A DNA stretch of 64,000 bases from an uncultured Lachnospiraceae bacterium (GTDB taxonomy: Bacteria; Bacillota; Clostridia; Lachnospirales; Lachnospiraceae), in assembly GCA_902781505.1 (NCBI GenBank), contig CACZJL010000008.1:16771-80770 (forward strand), written 5' to 3'. A program made the position numbers and the translations under genes. Each line of letters opens with the position of its first letter. Position 1 is the stretch's first letter. The notes beneath the pieces are model-generated. The model was not told the origin of the DNA, did not search any database, and saw nothing but the letters and a program-made list of their open reading frames with translations. This document shows, one piece after another, positions 9,457-19,098 of the stretch.

Positions 9457-10662
9457 TTGGTAGAGTTACAGTCGAACGAAACTGAATCTTCAGCAAAAAT
9501 TATTGTTGTCGGTGTCGGGGGTGCCGGTAATAACGCAGTTAATCGTATGATTGACGAAAATATAAACGGCGTAGAAATGATCGGAATTAATACAGATGCA
9601 CAGGCATTAACTACATGTCGTGCAGCTACTACAATTCAGATTGGCGAAAAGCTTACAAAGGGTCTTGGCGCAGGCGCTAACCCTGAAATTGGCGAGAAAG
9701 CCGCAGAGGAAAATGTAGAAGAAATTACAAATTTGCTTAAGAATGCAGATATGGTATTTGTTACTTGCGGAATGGGTGGTGGTACCGGTACCGGTGCAGC
9801 TCCAATCGTAGCTAAGATTTCCAAGGAACTTGGAATCCTTACAGTTGGTGTTGTTACAAAGCCTTTCTCTTTCGAAGGAAGAGAGCGTTCTAAGAATGCA
9901 ACTTCCGGTATTGAGAAGTTAAAGGAAAACGTTGACACATTAATCGTAATTCCAAATGATAAGCTTCTTTCCATTACTGACAGAAGAACATCCATGCCGG
10001 ATGCACTTGCTAAGGCTGATGAAGTTCTTCAGCAGTCCGTACAGGGTATTACTGATCTGATTAACAAGCCGGGTCTTATCAACCTTGACTTTGCTGATGT
10101 TAAGACAGTTATGGAGAACAAGGGCGTTGCTCATATTGGTATCGGTGTTGCGTCCGGTGACGATAAGGCAATGGAGGCTGTTAAGGCTGCTGTTGAGAGC
10201 CCGCTTCTTGAAACTAAGATTGATGGCGCTACTCACTGCATCATCAATGTTTCCGGTGATATTTCTCTGTTTGAGGTTAATGAAGCTACAAGCTATATTC
10301 AGGAACTTGCTGGTCCTGACGCAAATATCATCTTCGGTGCTGTACCGGATGAAAATACACAGGATAGCTGCACAGTAACTGTTATTGCTACTGGTCTTCA
10401 GGATCCATCAACAGATGTTAAGAATGCAATGAAGGGATTAAGAAGTTCTGTTGCAAGAACAATGCCTGCTGCTACAGCGCCAAAGGCAACTCCAGCTGCA
10501 ACTTCTAATTTCTCCTCTGCTGCAAAGGCTGCTGTAAATCCAAGCGTTGCACCACAGGCTTCTGAGCAGATTCATACATTCAGAAATTCATCCGCATCTT
10601 CTCTGAACAGCTCAAAGCAGGGAATTGAAATTCCTTCCTTCCTTCAGAGAGGCAAGAAGTAA
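9457..10662 (+). CDS. ftsZ: Cell division GTPase FtsZ
   Basis: The tubulin-like GTPase that forms the division ring. [15 protein letters not shown] opens the nucleotide domain, the tubulin signature [10 protein letters not shown] lies near residue 100, and the T7 loop region [11 protein letters not shown] follows. The C-terminal linker is Ala/Ser-rich and ends in the conserved partner-binding peptide [12 protein letters not shown]. The best start is TTG 9457, 8 bases after AAGGAGGG (9443-9450), giving 401 residues. An ATG at 9427 would add ten residues but has no ribosome site and would place the AAGGAGGG inside the gene. Confidence 0.97.
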   Translation: MVELQSNETESSAKIIVVGVGGAGNNAVNRMIDENINGVEMIGINTDAQALTTCRAATTIQIGEKLTKGLGAGANPEIGEKAAEENVEEITNLLKNADMVFVTCGMGGGTGTGAAPIVAKISKELGILTVGVVTKPFSFEGRERSKNATSGIEKLKENVDTLIVIPNDKLLSITDRRTSMPDALAKADEVLQQSVQGITDLINKPGLINLDFADVKTVMENKGVAHIGIGVASGDDKAMEAVKAAVESPLLETKIDGATHCIINVSGDISLFEVNEATSYIQELAGPDANIIFGAVPDENTQDSCTVTVIATGLQDPSTDVKNAMKGLRSSVARTMPAATAPKATPAATSNFSSAAKAAVNPSVAPQASEQIHTFRNSSASSLNSSKQGIEIPSFLQRGKK

Positions 10663-10690
10663 TTTTAAGCGGAATTAAATGAAGATTATT

Positions 10691-10731
10691 AAGCCGCCGC
10701 TAATCCGTTATGGATTACAGGCGGCTTTTTT
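10691..10731 (+). terminator. Rho-independent terminator after ftsZ
   Basis: AAGCCGCC (10691-10698) pairs with GGCGGCTT (10720-10727), with an inner AATCC/GGATT stem. A TTTTTT tract follows. It closes the dcw operon and separates it from lepA. Confidence 0.85.
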
Positions 10732-10757
10732 AAGAAACGATTTTAAGGAGTGGAAAA

Positions 10758-12572
10758 ATGGCAGATGTAAAGCAGGAACAGATCAGAAACTTCTGCATTA
10801 TTGCGCATATTGATCACGGTAAATCAACACTTGCTGACCGTATTATTGAGCAGACCGGCACTCTCACCAAGCGTGAGATGCAGGAGCAGGTATTAGATAA
10901 TATGGAGCTTGAGCGTGAAAGAGGTATCACAATCAAGGCGCAGACCGTACGTGTTATTTATAATGCGAAGGACGGCAAGGAGTATGTATTTAACTTGATT
11001 GATACGCCGGGACATGTCGACTTTAACTATGAGGTTTCAAGAGCACTCGCAGCCTGTGATGGTGCGGTATTAATCGTTGATGCGGCACAGGGCGTGGAAG
11101 CGCAGACTCTTGGTAATGTCTACCTTGCACTCGACCATGATTTGGAGGTAATTCCGGTAATTAATAAAATCGATCTGCCAAGTGCTGAACCCGACAGAGT
11201 AAAGGCTGAGATTGAAGATGTCATTGGCCTTGACTGCGAGGACGCACCGTTGATTTCTGCCAAGAATGGTCTGAACATCGACCAGGTGTTAGAGGCAATT
11301 GTTAATAAGCTTCCGGCTCCTCATGGAGATGAGAAGGCACCGTTAAAGGCTCTGATTTTTGACTCTCTGTACGATTCATATCGTGGTGTCATCGTATTCT
11401 GCCGTATTATGGATGGCACTATAAGAAAGGGCACAAAGGTGCGTATGATGGCGACCGGTGCTGTGGAAGAAGTTGTTGAAGTTGGCTACTTCGGTGCAGG
11501 CCAGTTCATTCCTTGTGATGAACTCTCTGCAGGAATGGTAGGCTACTTTACCGCGAGCATTAAGAATGTGCGTGAAACCATGGTTGGTGATACTGTTACT
11601 GATGAAGAGAATCCATGTGCAGAACCGCTTCCGGGTTATAAGAAGGTACAGTCCATGGTTTATTGCGGTGTGTATCCGGCTGATGGCGCAAAGTACGGTG
11701 ATTTAAGAGATGCACTTGAAAAGCTTCAGTTAAATGATGCTTCCTTAAACTATGAACCTGAGACTTCGGTTGCGTTAGGCTTCGGCTTCCGCTGCGGTTT
11801 CTTAGGACTTCTTCATTTAGATGTTATTCAGGAAAGACTCGAGCGTGAGTATAATCTTGATCTGATTACAACAGCACCTGGTGTAGTTTATAAGGTTCAT
11901 AAGACAGACGGAACTGTATTTGATGTGACCAACCCAAGTAATCTTCCTGATCCGACGGAAATCGAATATATGGAAGAACCGATTGTATCTGCTGAAATCA
12001 TGGTGACGACCGAGTTCGTAGGTTCCATCATGAAGCTGTGTCAGGAAAGACGTGGTGTATATCTTGGAATGGAATACATTGAGCAATCAAGAGCACTGTT
12101 AAAGTACGAGCTCCCGTTAAATGAAATTATCTACGATTTCTTCGATGCCTTAAAGTCAAGATCCCGCGGTTATGCGTCCTTTGACTATGAGATGAAGGGC
12201 TATGAGAGAAGTGAACTTGTAAAGCTTGATATTCTTGTAAACAAGGAAAATGTCGATGCCCTGTCCTTTATTGTCTGGGCCGGCAATGCCGAAGAGCGAG
12301 GACGTAAGATGATTCAGAAGTTAAAGGAAGAGATTCCAAGACAGATGTTTGAAATTCCGATTCAGGCAGCAATCGGAAGCAGAATTATTGCGCGTGAAAC
12401 AGTGAAGGCGTTAAGGAAGGACGTTCTTGCCAAGTGTTACGGTGGTGATATCTCCCGTAAGAAGAAACTTCTTGAGAAACAGAAGGAAGGTAAGAAGCGT
12501 ATGCGCCAGATTGGTAACGTAGAAATTCCGCAGAAAGCCTTTATGAGCGTATTAAAGTTAGATGAAGAATAA
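10758..12572 (+). CDS. lepA: Elongation factor 4 (LepA)
   Basis: A ribosome-associated translational GTPase that can back-translocate ribosomes. G1 is AHIDHGKS at residues 16-23, followed by the G2/G3 segments [11 protein letters not shown] and DTPGHVDF, and NKIDLPSA for guanine recognition. The C terminus has the LepA-specific segment [20 protein letters not shown], whose lysines and arginines contact the A-site tRNA. Length 604 is typical. A clear AAGGAG is upstream. It overlaps hemW by 11 bases, and lepA-hemW is a common pair in Firmicutes. Confidence 0.98.
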   Translation: MADVKQEQIRNFCIIAHIDHGKSTLADRIIEQTGTLTKREMQEQVLDNMELERERGITIKAQTVRVIYNAKDGKEYVFNLIDTPGHVDFNYEVSRALAACDGAVLIVDAAQGVEAQTLGNVYLALDHDLEVIPVINKIDLPSAEPDRVKAEIEDVIGLDCEDAPLISAKNGLNIDQVLEAIVNKLPAPHGDEKAPLKALIFDSLYDSYRGVIVFCRIMDGTIRKGTKVRMMATGAVEEVVEVGYFGAGQFIPCDELSAGMVGYFTASIKNVRETMVGDTVTDEENPCAEPLPGYKKVQSMVYCGVYPADGAKYGDLRDALEKLQLNDASLNYEPETSVALGFGFRCGFLGLLHLDVIQERLEREYNLDLITTAPGVVYKVHKTDGTVFDVTNPSNLPDPTEIEYMEEPIVSAEIMVTTEFVGSIMKLCQERRGVYLGMEYIEQSRALLKYELPLNEIIYDFFDALKSRSRGYASFDYEMKGYERSELVKLDILVNKENVDALSFIVWAGNAEERGRKMIQKLKEEIPRQMFEIPIQAAIGSRIIARETVKALRKDVLAKCYGGDISRKKKLLEKQKEGKKRMRQIGNVEIPQKAFMSVLKLDEE

Positions 12573-13716
12573 GAACACGAGAGGGATATATTTACATATC
12601 CCTTTTTGTGTGCGCAAATGTCACTATTGTGACTTTCTGTCTGCCCCTGCAGATGAGCACACGAAAGGACAGTATGTAAATGCCTTAATCAGAGAAATTA
12701 AAGAAGCACCTGCGTGGCTTAAGGAACAGGGGAGTCAGACATTTGCCTTTTCAACTGCGTTTTTTGGCGGTGGAACGCCGTCTATCTTAAAGGCGGAGGA
12801 GATTGTAAGGATTCTGACGGCGATAAGGGAAAACTTCGGGTTTACGGCTGACGCTGAGATTACGATGGAAGTGAATCCCGGCACGCTGACTGAGGAGAAG
12901 GCGAGAATCTGGCACGAGGCAGGGGTGAATCGTATCAGCTTCGGCCTGCAGTCGGCGGATGATGAAGAACTGAAAAGAATAGGCCGAATCCATACATTTG
13001 CCAAGTTCCAGGAAAGCTTTCGGATTGCAAGAGAGGCCGGGTTTGATAATATCAATGTCGATCTGATGTCGGCGCTTCCCGGACAGAGCATGGAGTCGTA
13101 CGAAGAGACGGTAAGAAAGGTGCTTGAAATGAAACCGGAGCACATTTCGTCGTACAGTCTGATTCTTGAAGAGGGGACGTATCTTTACGACCACTTAAAG
13201 GAATTCCCAGAGCTGCCGGATGAGGACATGGAAAGAGCGATGTATCACAGAACCTGCGAGATGCTTAAACAGGCGGGTTTCATTCATTATGAGATTTCCA
13301 ATTTCTCTCTGCCTGGAAGAGAGTGCAGGCATAATCAGTCGTATTGGGACCGCACGGAATACTTAGGGGTGGGCCTTGGCAGTGCTACCCTGATTGGAAA
13401 CAAAAGATTCACAGGAATCAGCAGTTTAAAGGAGTACCTGAAAGCGGATAAAGATGACTTCAGGGAATGTCAGGAGACGCTTGATACGAAGGATGAGATG
13501 TCAGAATACATGTTTCTTGGGCTGCGCATGATGAAGGGAGTTTCGTTACGCGCGTTTGAGGACTTGTTTGGAATGTCCGTGATGGAAGTTTTTAGCGAGT
13601 CAGTTGATAAACATATAAAAGACGGAACTTTGAAACTTTCAGAAGGCAGTTTAAGCCTGACTGAACGTGGAATTGATGTCGCTAATTTTGTGATGTCGGA
13701 TTTTTTAGTGGATTGA
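12562..13716 (+). CDS. hemW: HemW, radical SAM haem chaperone
   Basis: Radical SAM enzyme of the coproporphyrinogen-dehydrogenase-like family, believed to insert haem into target proteins. The [4Fe-4S] triad is C16-x3-C20-x2-C23 in [12 protein letters not shown], and the glycine-rich SAM segment reads [28 protein letters not shown] and the HemN-type C-terminal domain follow. True coproporphyrinogen dehydrogenases are longer at the N terminus and carry a fourth cysteine; HemW does not, and this 384-residue protein matches HemW. Start is ATG 12562, inside the end of lepA. Confidence 0.93.
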   Translation: MKNKNTRGIYLHIPFCVRKCHYCDFLSAPADEHTKGQYVNALIREIKEAPAWLKEQGSQTFAFSTAFFGGGTPSILKAEEIVRILTAIRENFGFTADAEITMEVNPGTLTEEKARIWHEAGVNRISFGLQSADDEELKRIGRIHTFAKFQESFRIAREAGFDNINVDLMSALPGQSMESYEETVRKVLEMKPEHISSYSLILEEGTYLYDHLKEFPELPDEDMERAMYHRTCEMLKQAGFIHYEISNFSLPGRECRHNQSYWDRTEYLGVGLGSATLIGNKRFTGISSLKEYLKADKDDFRECQETLDTKDEMSEYMFLGLRMMKGVSLRAFEDLFGMSVMEVFSESVDKHIKDGTLKLSEGSLSLTERGIDVANFVMSDFLVD

Positions 13717-13743
13717 ATTTTTAAATAAATATGTTAGTATAAT
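13713..13743 (+). promoter_or_regulatory. Promoter of fprA
   Basis: TTGAAT (13713-13718) and a perfect TATAAT (13738-13743) are spaced by 19 bases, slightly long. The -35 overlaps the last codon and stop of hemW. Predicted transcription start is near 13750, leaving a ~80-base leader. Confidence 0.6.
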
Positions 13744-13749
13744 AGCTAG

Positions 13750-13816
13750 TGGCGCCTGAAAGAAGGTGCGGTGATTTGGTTGTGCGACTGTCTTTACATT
13801 GCAGACAGGTTAGCAC
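13750..13816 (+). promoter_or_regulatory. Folded 5' leader of fprA
   Basis: Two hairpins can form before the ribosome site. The first pairs GCGCCT with AGGTGC (about 13752-13769). The second is two-tiered: GTGC (13782-13785) with GCAC (13813-13816), enclosing CTGTCT/AGACAG. The second ends just upstream of AGAAAGGA. No known riboswitch class is recognised; a role in control is only a guess. Confidence 0.4.
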
Positions 13817-13829
13817 AGAAAGGAATATT

Positions 13830-15005
13830 ATGGAATTAATCAGAGGCACACAGGACATTTACTATGTAGGAGTTCAGGATGAAACCATCGATCTTTTCGA
13901 GGATCAGTACATGGTTCCGCAGGGGATTTCTTACAATTCTTATGTCATCCGTGACAGCAAAATTGCAGTTATGGACACTGTGGACGAAAGAGGAACAGAC
14001 GTCTGGTTTGATTCTCTTGAAGAAGCACTTGATGGAAAGGCTCCGGATTACCTTGTAATTCATCATATGGAACCTGACCATTCTGCGAATATTGTGGCAT
14101 TTATGGCAAAATATCCGGAGACAAAGCTTGTAGGTAATGCAAAGACATTTACCTTTATGAAGCAGTTCTTTGGCGAGAACTTTGAAGCTAACCAGGTTGT
14201 TATCAAGGAAGGTGATACCTTAGAGCTTGGCGCACATACACTGAAGTTTGTGATGGCACCGATGGTACACTGGCCGGAGGTGTTTGTTTCTTACGATGAA
14301 GCATCAAAGACTTTATTCTCCGCCGATGCTTTTGGTAAATTTGGTGTGCCTGGAGTGAATCTGTACGATAATCAGTCTGACTGGAAGGATGAGGCAAGAA
14401 GATATTACATCAATATCGTTGGCAAATATGGTGCGATGACAACGGCTTTTCTTAAAAAAGCTTCTGCACTTGATATTGAGCGCATCTTACCTCTTCACGG
14501 ACCGGTTCTTGATCAGAATCTTTCCTACTATCTTGATCTTTATAAGACCTGGGGTTCTTATGTTCCTGAGAGAAAGGGTACTGTAATCCTTGCAGCATCC
14601 ACACATGGAAATATGGTAAGGGCAGCAGAGAGATTTGCAGAGATCCTGAAGGGCAGAGGTGAAGAAGTTCTTGTGTTTGATGTTAACCGTGATGATCCGG
14701 CTGAGATGGTGGCAGAGATGTTTGCATACGATAAGGCTGTGATTGCGACGATTACATATGATGGCGGACTGATGCCGGCCATGATGGATATGCTGTACAG
14801 ATTAAAGCATAAGGGCTATCAGAACCGCAAGGTTGGAATTATTGAGAGCGGTACCTGGGGACCGGTTGCAGCCAGGATTGTTCGTGCTGAACTGGAAGGT
14901 TGCAAGAATCTAACGGTAGCGGAGAAGACAGTTACGATTCTTTCTGCAATGAATGAAAAGACAGAAGGCGACTTTATCGAGCTCGCAGATGAACTGTTAG
15001 GCTGA
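13830..15005 (+). CDS. fprA: FprA-type flavodiiron protein
   Basis: A-type flavoprotein that reduces O2 to water or NO to N2O in anaerobes, protecting oxygen-sensitive enzymes. The N-terminal metallo-beta-lactamase-like domain carries the di-iron motif H79-x-E81-x-D83-H84 in HHMEPDHSAN, and further ligands in MVHWPEV and SADAFG. From about residue 250 a flavodoxin domain begins (GTVILAASTHGNM). Length 391. The start is ATG 13830 after AGAAAGGA; a GTG 81 bases upstream is in frame but lies in the folded leader. Its neighbour nifJ is a likely beneficiary of oxygen removal. Confidence 0.93.
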   Translation: MELIRGTQDIYYVGVQDETIDLFEDQYMVPQGISYNSYVIRDSKIAVMDTVDERGTDVWFDSLEEALDGKAPDYLVIHHMEPDHSANIVAFMAKYPETKLVGNAKTFTFMKQFFGENFEANQVVIKEGDTLELGAHTLKFVMAPMVHWPEVFVSYDEASKTLFSADAFGKFGVPGVNLYDNQSDWKDEARRYYINIVGKYGAMTTAFLKKASALDIERILPLHGPVLDQNLSYYLDLYKTWGSYVPERKGTVILAASTHGNMVRAAERFAEILKGRGEEVLVFDVNRDDPAEMVAEMFAYDKAVIATITYDGGLMPAMMDMLYRLKHKGYQNRKVGIIESGTWGPVAARIVRAELEGCKNLTVAEKTVTILSAMNEKTEGDFIELADELLG

Positions 15006-15192
15006 TTTTCTGACTGGGTAATCAAATTCGTGCAATATTACCATAATTTTTATGAGACTGTCGGAGAGTACTTTTGTGCTTTATCACTCTGAACTGACAG
15101 AAATGCTAGAAAAATAGCGCAATTGGTTGAAAATTGCCCAAAAGTTCAAAAATTAAAGACATTCATCAACAATAAGTTAATGTGTGATTACG

Positions 15193-15246
15193 AAAGCGCT
15201 TACATGCCAGTAATAACTGGTGTGCAAGCGCTTTTGTTTTTCTTTT
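15193..15246 (+). terminator. Long terminator hairpin after fprA
   Basis: AAAGCGCTT (15193-15201) pairs with AAGCGCTTT (15226-15234). Between them an inner arm ending CCAGT pairs with ACTGG around an AATA loop, making a nearly continuous 19-bp stem with one mismatch and two wobbles. The tract TTTTGTTTTTCTTTT follows. It stands ~190 bases past the fprA stop. Confidence 0.75.
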
Positions 15247-15255
15247 AATACAACC

Positions 15256-15284
15256 TTTACAATTACTTTGACAAAGACTAAAAT
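15256..15284 (+). promoter_or_regulatory. Promoter of nifJ
   Basis: TTTACA (15256-15261) and TAAAAT (15279-15284) are spaced by 17 bases. It lies directly after the upstream terminator, so nifJ is predicted to be an independent transcript with a ~45-base leader. Confidence 0.7.
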
Positions 15285-15336
15285 GATTATTAGCTGGGGC
15301 AGATCCCCCAAAAATTTTAAAGCGAGGTAAACATTT

Positions 15337-18300
15337 ATGGCAAGAAAAATGCTGACCATGGATGGTAATACAGCTGCTGCACACGTATCTTATGCGTTTA
15401 CAGAAGTAGCTACTATCTATCCTATCACTCCTTCTTCACCAATGGCTGACTATACAGATCAGTGGGCTACACAGGGAAGAAAGAACATTTTCGGCGACAC
15501 AGTTAAACTCGTAGAACTTGAATCTGAAGGCGGTGCTTCAGGTGCGTTCCACGGTTCTCTGTCTGCTGGTGCATTAACAACAACTTACACAGCATCTCAG
15601 GGTCTTCTTCTTATGATCCCTAACATGTACAAAGTAGCTGGTGAATTATTACCGGGTGTTATCGATGTTTCTGCAAGAGCTTTAGCATCTCATGCACTTT
15701 CTATCTTCGGTGATCACTCTGACGTTTATGCATGCCGCCAGACTGGTTTTGCAATGCTTTGCTCCAACTCCGTGCAGGAAGTTATGGACTTAGGCGCAGT
15801 TGCTCACTTAGCAGCTATCGAAGGTCGTGTTCCTTTCGTACATTTCTTCGATGGTTTCCGTACATCTCATGAAATCCAGAAGATCGCTGTCTGGGATTAT
15901 GAAGACCTTAAGGAAATGACAGATATGGATGCTGTTAAGGAATTCAAGAAGAGAGCTCTCAATCCTGAGCATCCGGTACTTCACGGTTCAGCTCAGAACC
16001 CTGATATCTTCTTCCAGGTAAGAGAAGCTGCCAACGGTTACTACGATGCAGTTCCTGGTATCGTTGAGAAGTACATGAACGCTGTTAACGCTAAGATTGG
16101 TACTGACTACAAGCCATTCAACTACTACGGTGCACCTGATGCTGAGAAGGTTATCGTAGCTATGGGTTCTGTATGCGATACAATCGAAGAGACAATTGAT
16201 TACATGTTAGCTAAGGGTGAGAAGGTCGGACTGGTTAAGGTTCATCTTTACAGACCTTTCTCTGCTAAGTATCTCACAGCAGTTATTCCTGAGACAGTTA
16301 AGACAATCTCTGTTATTGACCGTTCTAAGGAGCCAGGTTCTATCGGTGAGCCTTTATTCCTTGATGTAGTTGCTGCATTAAAGGATACTCAGTTCCAGAA
16401 CGTAACAGTCCTTAACGGACGTTACGGCCTTGGTTCTAAGAACACAACTCCAGCTGACATCCTTGCTATCTTTGCTAACGAAACAAAGAAGGATTTCACA
16501 GTTGGTATCGTTGATGACGTTACACATAAGTCCCTTGACAGAATTGATGGAATTAACACAGCACCAGACGGAACAATCTCCTGCAAGTTCTGGGGACTTG
16601 GTTCTGATGGTACAGTAGGTGCTAACAAGAACTCCATCAAGATCATTGGTGACCATACAGATATGTACGCTCAGGCTTACTTTGACTATGACTCCAAGAA
16701 GTCCGGTGGTGTAACATGTTCTCACCTTCGTTTTGGTAAGACACCAATTAAGTCTACATACCTCATTGACAAGGCTGATTTCGTAGCATGTCATTGTCCG
16801 GCATATGTAAATAAGTATGATATGGTTCAGGATATTAAGGATGGCGGTACATTCCTCCTTAACTGCGAATGGTCTGCTGACGAAGTTGGAGAGCACCTTC
16901 CAGGACAGGTTAAGAAGTACCTTGCTGATCATAATATTAAGTTCTATATCATTGATGGTATCAAGATTGGTAAGGAAATCGGACTTGGAAGCCGTATCAA
17001 CACAGTTCTCCAGTCTGCATTCTTCAAGCTTGCTAACATCATCCCTGAAGAAGACGCTATATCCTACATGAAGGAGAAGGCTAAGGCTTCTTACTCTAAG
17101 AAGGGTGATGATATCGTTAAGATGAACTACGATGCGATTGATGCCGGTGCTCAGAACATCGTTGAAGTTAACGTTCCGGCTGAGTGGTCTAACTGCACAC
17201 CGGTTGAACTTGAAACAAAGGCAACAGAGGGTACAGCAGATGTTCTTGACTTCGTTAACAACATCCAGAAGCCAATCAACGCTCAGAGAGGTGACTCACT
17301 TCCGGTTTCTACTTTCAAGAACGTTATTGATGGTACATTCCCTCAGGGTACTGCAGCTTACGAGAAGCGTGGTATCGCTGTTGACGTTCCTGCATGGGAT
17401 CCAGAACACTGCTTACAGTGTAACCAGTGCTCATATGTATGTCCTCACGCTGTAATCAGACCTGTAGTTCTGACAGAGGCCGAGAAGGCTGACGCTCCTG
17501 CAGAAATGAAGCTCGCTCCTATGACAGGTATGCCTGGCTACTACTTCGGAATCACTGTATCTGCACTTGACTGTACAGGTTGTGGTTCTTGTACAAATGT
17601 TTGTCCGGGAAACAACAAGTTTGATGTTCTTAAGATGGCATCCCTTGAATCTCAGCTCGCTGAGCAGGCTAATTTTGACTTCGCTGTCAAGGTTGCCGAT
17701 AAGCCAGAAGTTGTTGAAAAGTTCAAGAAGGGTACTGTTAAGGGATCTCAGTTCGTTCAGCCTTTACTTGAGTTCTCAGGTGCTTGTGCCGGATGTGGTG
17801 AAACACCTTACGCTAAGCTCGTTACACAGATTTGCGGTGACAGAATGATCGTTGCTAACGCAACAGGTTGCTCATCTATCTGGGCAGGTTCTTCACCTTC
17901 TACTCCTTACACAGTTAACAAGGCAGGCAAGGGTCCGGCTTGGGGTAACTCACTGTTCGAGGATAACGCTGAGTTCGGTTTCGGTATGAAGCTTGCTCAG
18001 GAAGCAGAGAGAGCTTCTCTTCAGAATAAGCTCGTTGCTATTAACGAAGCTACAGCTGATGAGGCTCTTAAGGCTGCAATCGCTGAGTACAATGACACAT
18101 TCGAAGATGCTGAGGCTAACTCCAAGGCTACAGATAAGCTCGTTACAGCATTAGAAGCAGAAGGTTCTGATGCAGCTAAGGCTGTTCTTGAGCAGAAAGA
18201 TTTCTTATCCAAGAAGTCACAGTGGATTTTCGGTGGTGACGGATGGGCTTACGATATCGGTTACGGCGGTCTCGACCACGTTCTTGCAGCTCACAGAGAT

Positions 18301-18861
18301 GTAAACGTATTCGTATTCGATACAGAAGTTTACTCCAACACAGGTGGTCAGGCTTCTAAGTCTACAAACCTTGGTGCTATCGCTCAGTTCGCTGCAGCAG
18401 GTAAGGATGTAAAGAAGAAGGATCTTGCAGCTATCTGCATGTCTTATGGTTACATCTACGTAGCTCAGGTTGCTATGGGTGCTAACATGGCACAGTGCGT
18501 AAAGGCTATCCAGGAAGCTGAAAGCTACAATGGACCTTCTATCGTTATTGGTTACGCTCCATGTATCAACCATGGTATCCGTAAGGGTATGAGCAAGGCT
18601 ATGGAAGAAGAGAAGCTTGCTGTTGAGACAGGTTACTGGAATATCTTCAGATATGATCCACGTCTCACTGCAGAAGGCAAGAATCCATTCCAGCTCGATT
18701 CTAAGGCTCCTACTAAGGAATATGATGAGTTCATCATGGGTGAAACTCGTTACATCAACCTTAAGAAGAAGAACCCAGAAAGAGCAGAAAGACTCTTCAG
18801 TGAAGCTCGTGAAAACGCTAAGGCTAAGTTCGCAGCACTCCAGAAGAGAGCTGAAAACTAA
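15337..18861 (+). CDS. nifJ: Pyruvate:ferredoxin (flavodoxin) oxidoreductase
   Basis: Homodimeric enzyme that oxidises pyruvate to acetyl-CoA and CO2 and reduces ferredoxin, a central step of clostridial fermentation. All domains are in one 1174-residue chain: the N-terminal pyrimidine-binding TPP domain (YPITPSSPMADY), the transketolase-C-like domain II, a gamma-type domain, a two-cluster ferredoxin domain (C692-x2-C695-x2-C698-x3-C702 and CTGCGSCTNVCP), the proximal-cluster cysteines in CAGCGETPY, and the C-terminal TPP/Mg domain GDGWAYDIGYGG and SNTGGQASKST. Codon choice is strongly biased (GCT, GTT, GGT), unlike most neighbours, as expected for very high expression. It is monocistronic, started after AGCGAGG. 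Confidence 0.98.
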   Translation: MARKMLTMDGNTAAAHVSYAFTEVATIYPITPSSPMADYTDQWATQGRKNIFGDTVKLVELESEGGASGAFHGSLSAGALTTTYTASQGLLLMIPNMYKVAGELLPGVIDVSARALASHALSIFGDHSDVYACRQTGFAMLCSNSVQEVMDLGAVAHLAAIEGRVPFVHFFDGFRTSHEIQKIAVWDYEDLKEMTDMDAVKEFKKRALNPEHPVLHGSAQNPDIFFQVREAANGYYDAVPGIVEKYMNAVNAKIGTDYKPFNYYGAPDAEKVIVAMGSVCDTIEETIDYMLAKGEKVGLVKVHLYRPFSAKYLTAVIPETVKTISVIDRSKEPGSIGEPLFLDVVAALKDTQFQNVTVLNGRYGLGSKNTTPADILAIFANETKKDFTVGIVDDVTHKSLDRIDGINTAPDGTISCKFWGLGSDGTVGANKNSIKIIGDHTDMYAQAYFDYDSKKSGGVTCSHLRFGKTPIKSTYLIDKADFVACHCPAYVNKYDMVQDIKDGGTFLLNCEWSADEVGEHLPGQVKKYLADHNIKFYIIDGIKIGKEIGLGSRINTVLQSAFFKLANIIPEEDAISYMKEKAKASYSKKGDDIVKMNYDAIDAGAQNIVEVNVPAEWSNCTPVELETKATEGTADVLDFVNNIQKPINAQRGDSLPVSTFKNVIDGTFPQGTAAYEKRGIAVDVPAWDPEHCLQCNQCSYVCPHAVIRPVVLTEAEKADAPAEMKLAPMTGMPGYYFGITVSALDCTGCGSCTNVCPGNNKFDVLKMASLESQLAEQANFDFAVKVADKPEVVEKFKKGTVKGSQFVQPLLEFSGACAGCGETPYAKLVTQICGDRMIVANATGCSSIWAGSSPSTPYTVNKAGKGPAWGNSLFEDNAEFGFGMKLAQEAERASLQNKLVAINEATADEALKAAIAEYNDTFEDAEANSKATDKLVTALEAEGSDAAKAVLEQKDFLSKKSQWIFGGDGWAYDIGYGGLDHVLAAHRDVNVFVFDTEVYSNTGGQASKSTNLGAIAQFAAAGKDVKKKDLAAICMSYGYIYVAQVAMGANMAQCVKAIQEAESYNGPSIVIGYAPCINHGIRKGMSKAMEEEKLAVETGYWNIFRYDPRLTAEGKNPFQLDSKAPTKEYDEFIMGETRYINLKKKNPERAERLFSEARENAKAKFAALQKRAEN

Positions 18862-18887
18862 TCTTAGTTTCAACTGAGTAAATTTAC

Positions 18888-18993
18888 GGGGCGCCCCGGT
18901 CAGGAAACTGGCCGGGGCGCCTCTGCGCGTTCATGGACGCGGTGCGAATGTGCGCCGCGGGAGTAGAGGGAGTCATAGGCGGATGCGCACCGC
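18888..18993 (+). other. GC-rich multi-hairpin element after nifJ
   Basis: A GC-rich patch in an AT-rich gap. GGCGCCCCGGTCAG (18890-18903) pairs with CTGGCCGGGGCGCC (18908-18921) through a GAAA tetraloop, a 14-bp stem with one wobble. No T-tract follows, so it is an atypical terminator or mRNA-stabilising hairpin. CGCGT/ACGCG forms a small stem next. Then GCGGTGCG (18939-18946) can pair either with TGCGCCGC (18951-18958) or with CGCACCGC (18986-18993), two mutually exclusive folds. Function unknown. Confidence 0.6.
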
Positions 18994-19054
18994 AGGAGTT
19001 TTAGAAGAAATTTATCTTTTTTTATACTTAAATGATGGGATTTATGCGGGTTTC

Positions 19055-19063
19055 TGATACAAT
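19055..19063 (+). promoter_or_regulatory. Extended -10 promoter of the Hsp70-like gene
   Basis: TGATACAAT matches an extended -10 (TG-n-TACAAT). No convincing -35 is seen 17 bases upstream. It lies about 35 bases before the TTG start of the next gene. Confidence 0.45.
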
Positions 19064-19098
19064 TGGATTAGGGAATTTTGGAAAAGAGGATTGATACA

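Larger units (their letters stand above)
15006..15336. other. Intergenic region between fprA and nifJ
   Basis: About 330 bases with no supported gene. It contains AT-rich sequence after fprA, the large terminator hairpin at 15193-15246, and the nifJ promoter at 15256-15284. A small GCAATT/AATTGC inverted repeat lies near 15118. I looked for a Rex-type TTGTTAA...TTAACAA operator and found only poor half matches. Confidence 0.5.

Noticed and set aside
13749..13829. N-terminal extension of the flavodiiron protein
   Set aside because: The frame is open but would translate the folded leader; ATG 13830 has the ribosome site and gives di-iron ligands at the classic positions 79, 81, 83 and 84.
15006..15336. 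Rex operator upstream of nifJ
   Set aside because: Only scattered TTAA/AACAA pieces were found; none forms the expected inverted repeat at the promoter.
16378..16932. Long open frames on the minus strand inside nifJ (also 18217-18873)
   Set aside because: Their Cys/Leu/Ser-rich translations mirror the strong codon bias of nifJ, and they lack ribosome sites and recognisable domains.
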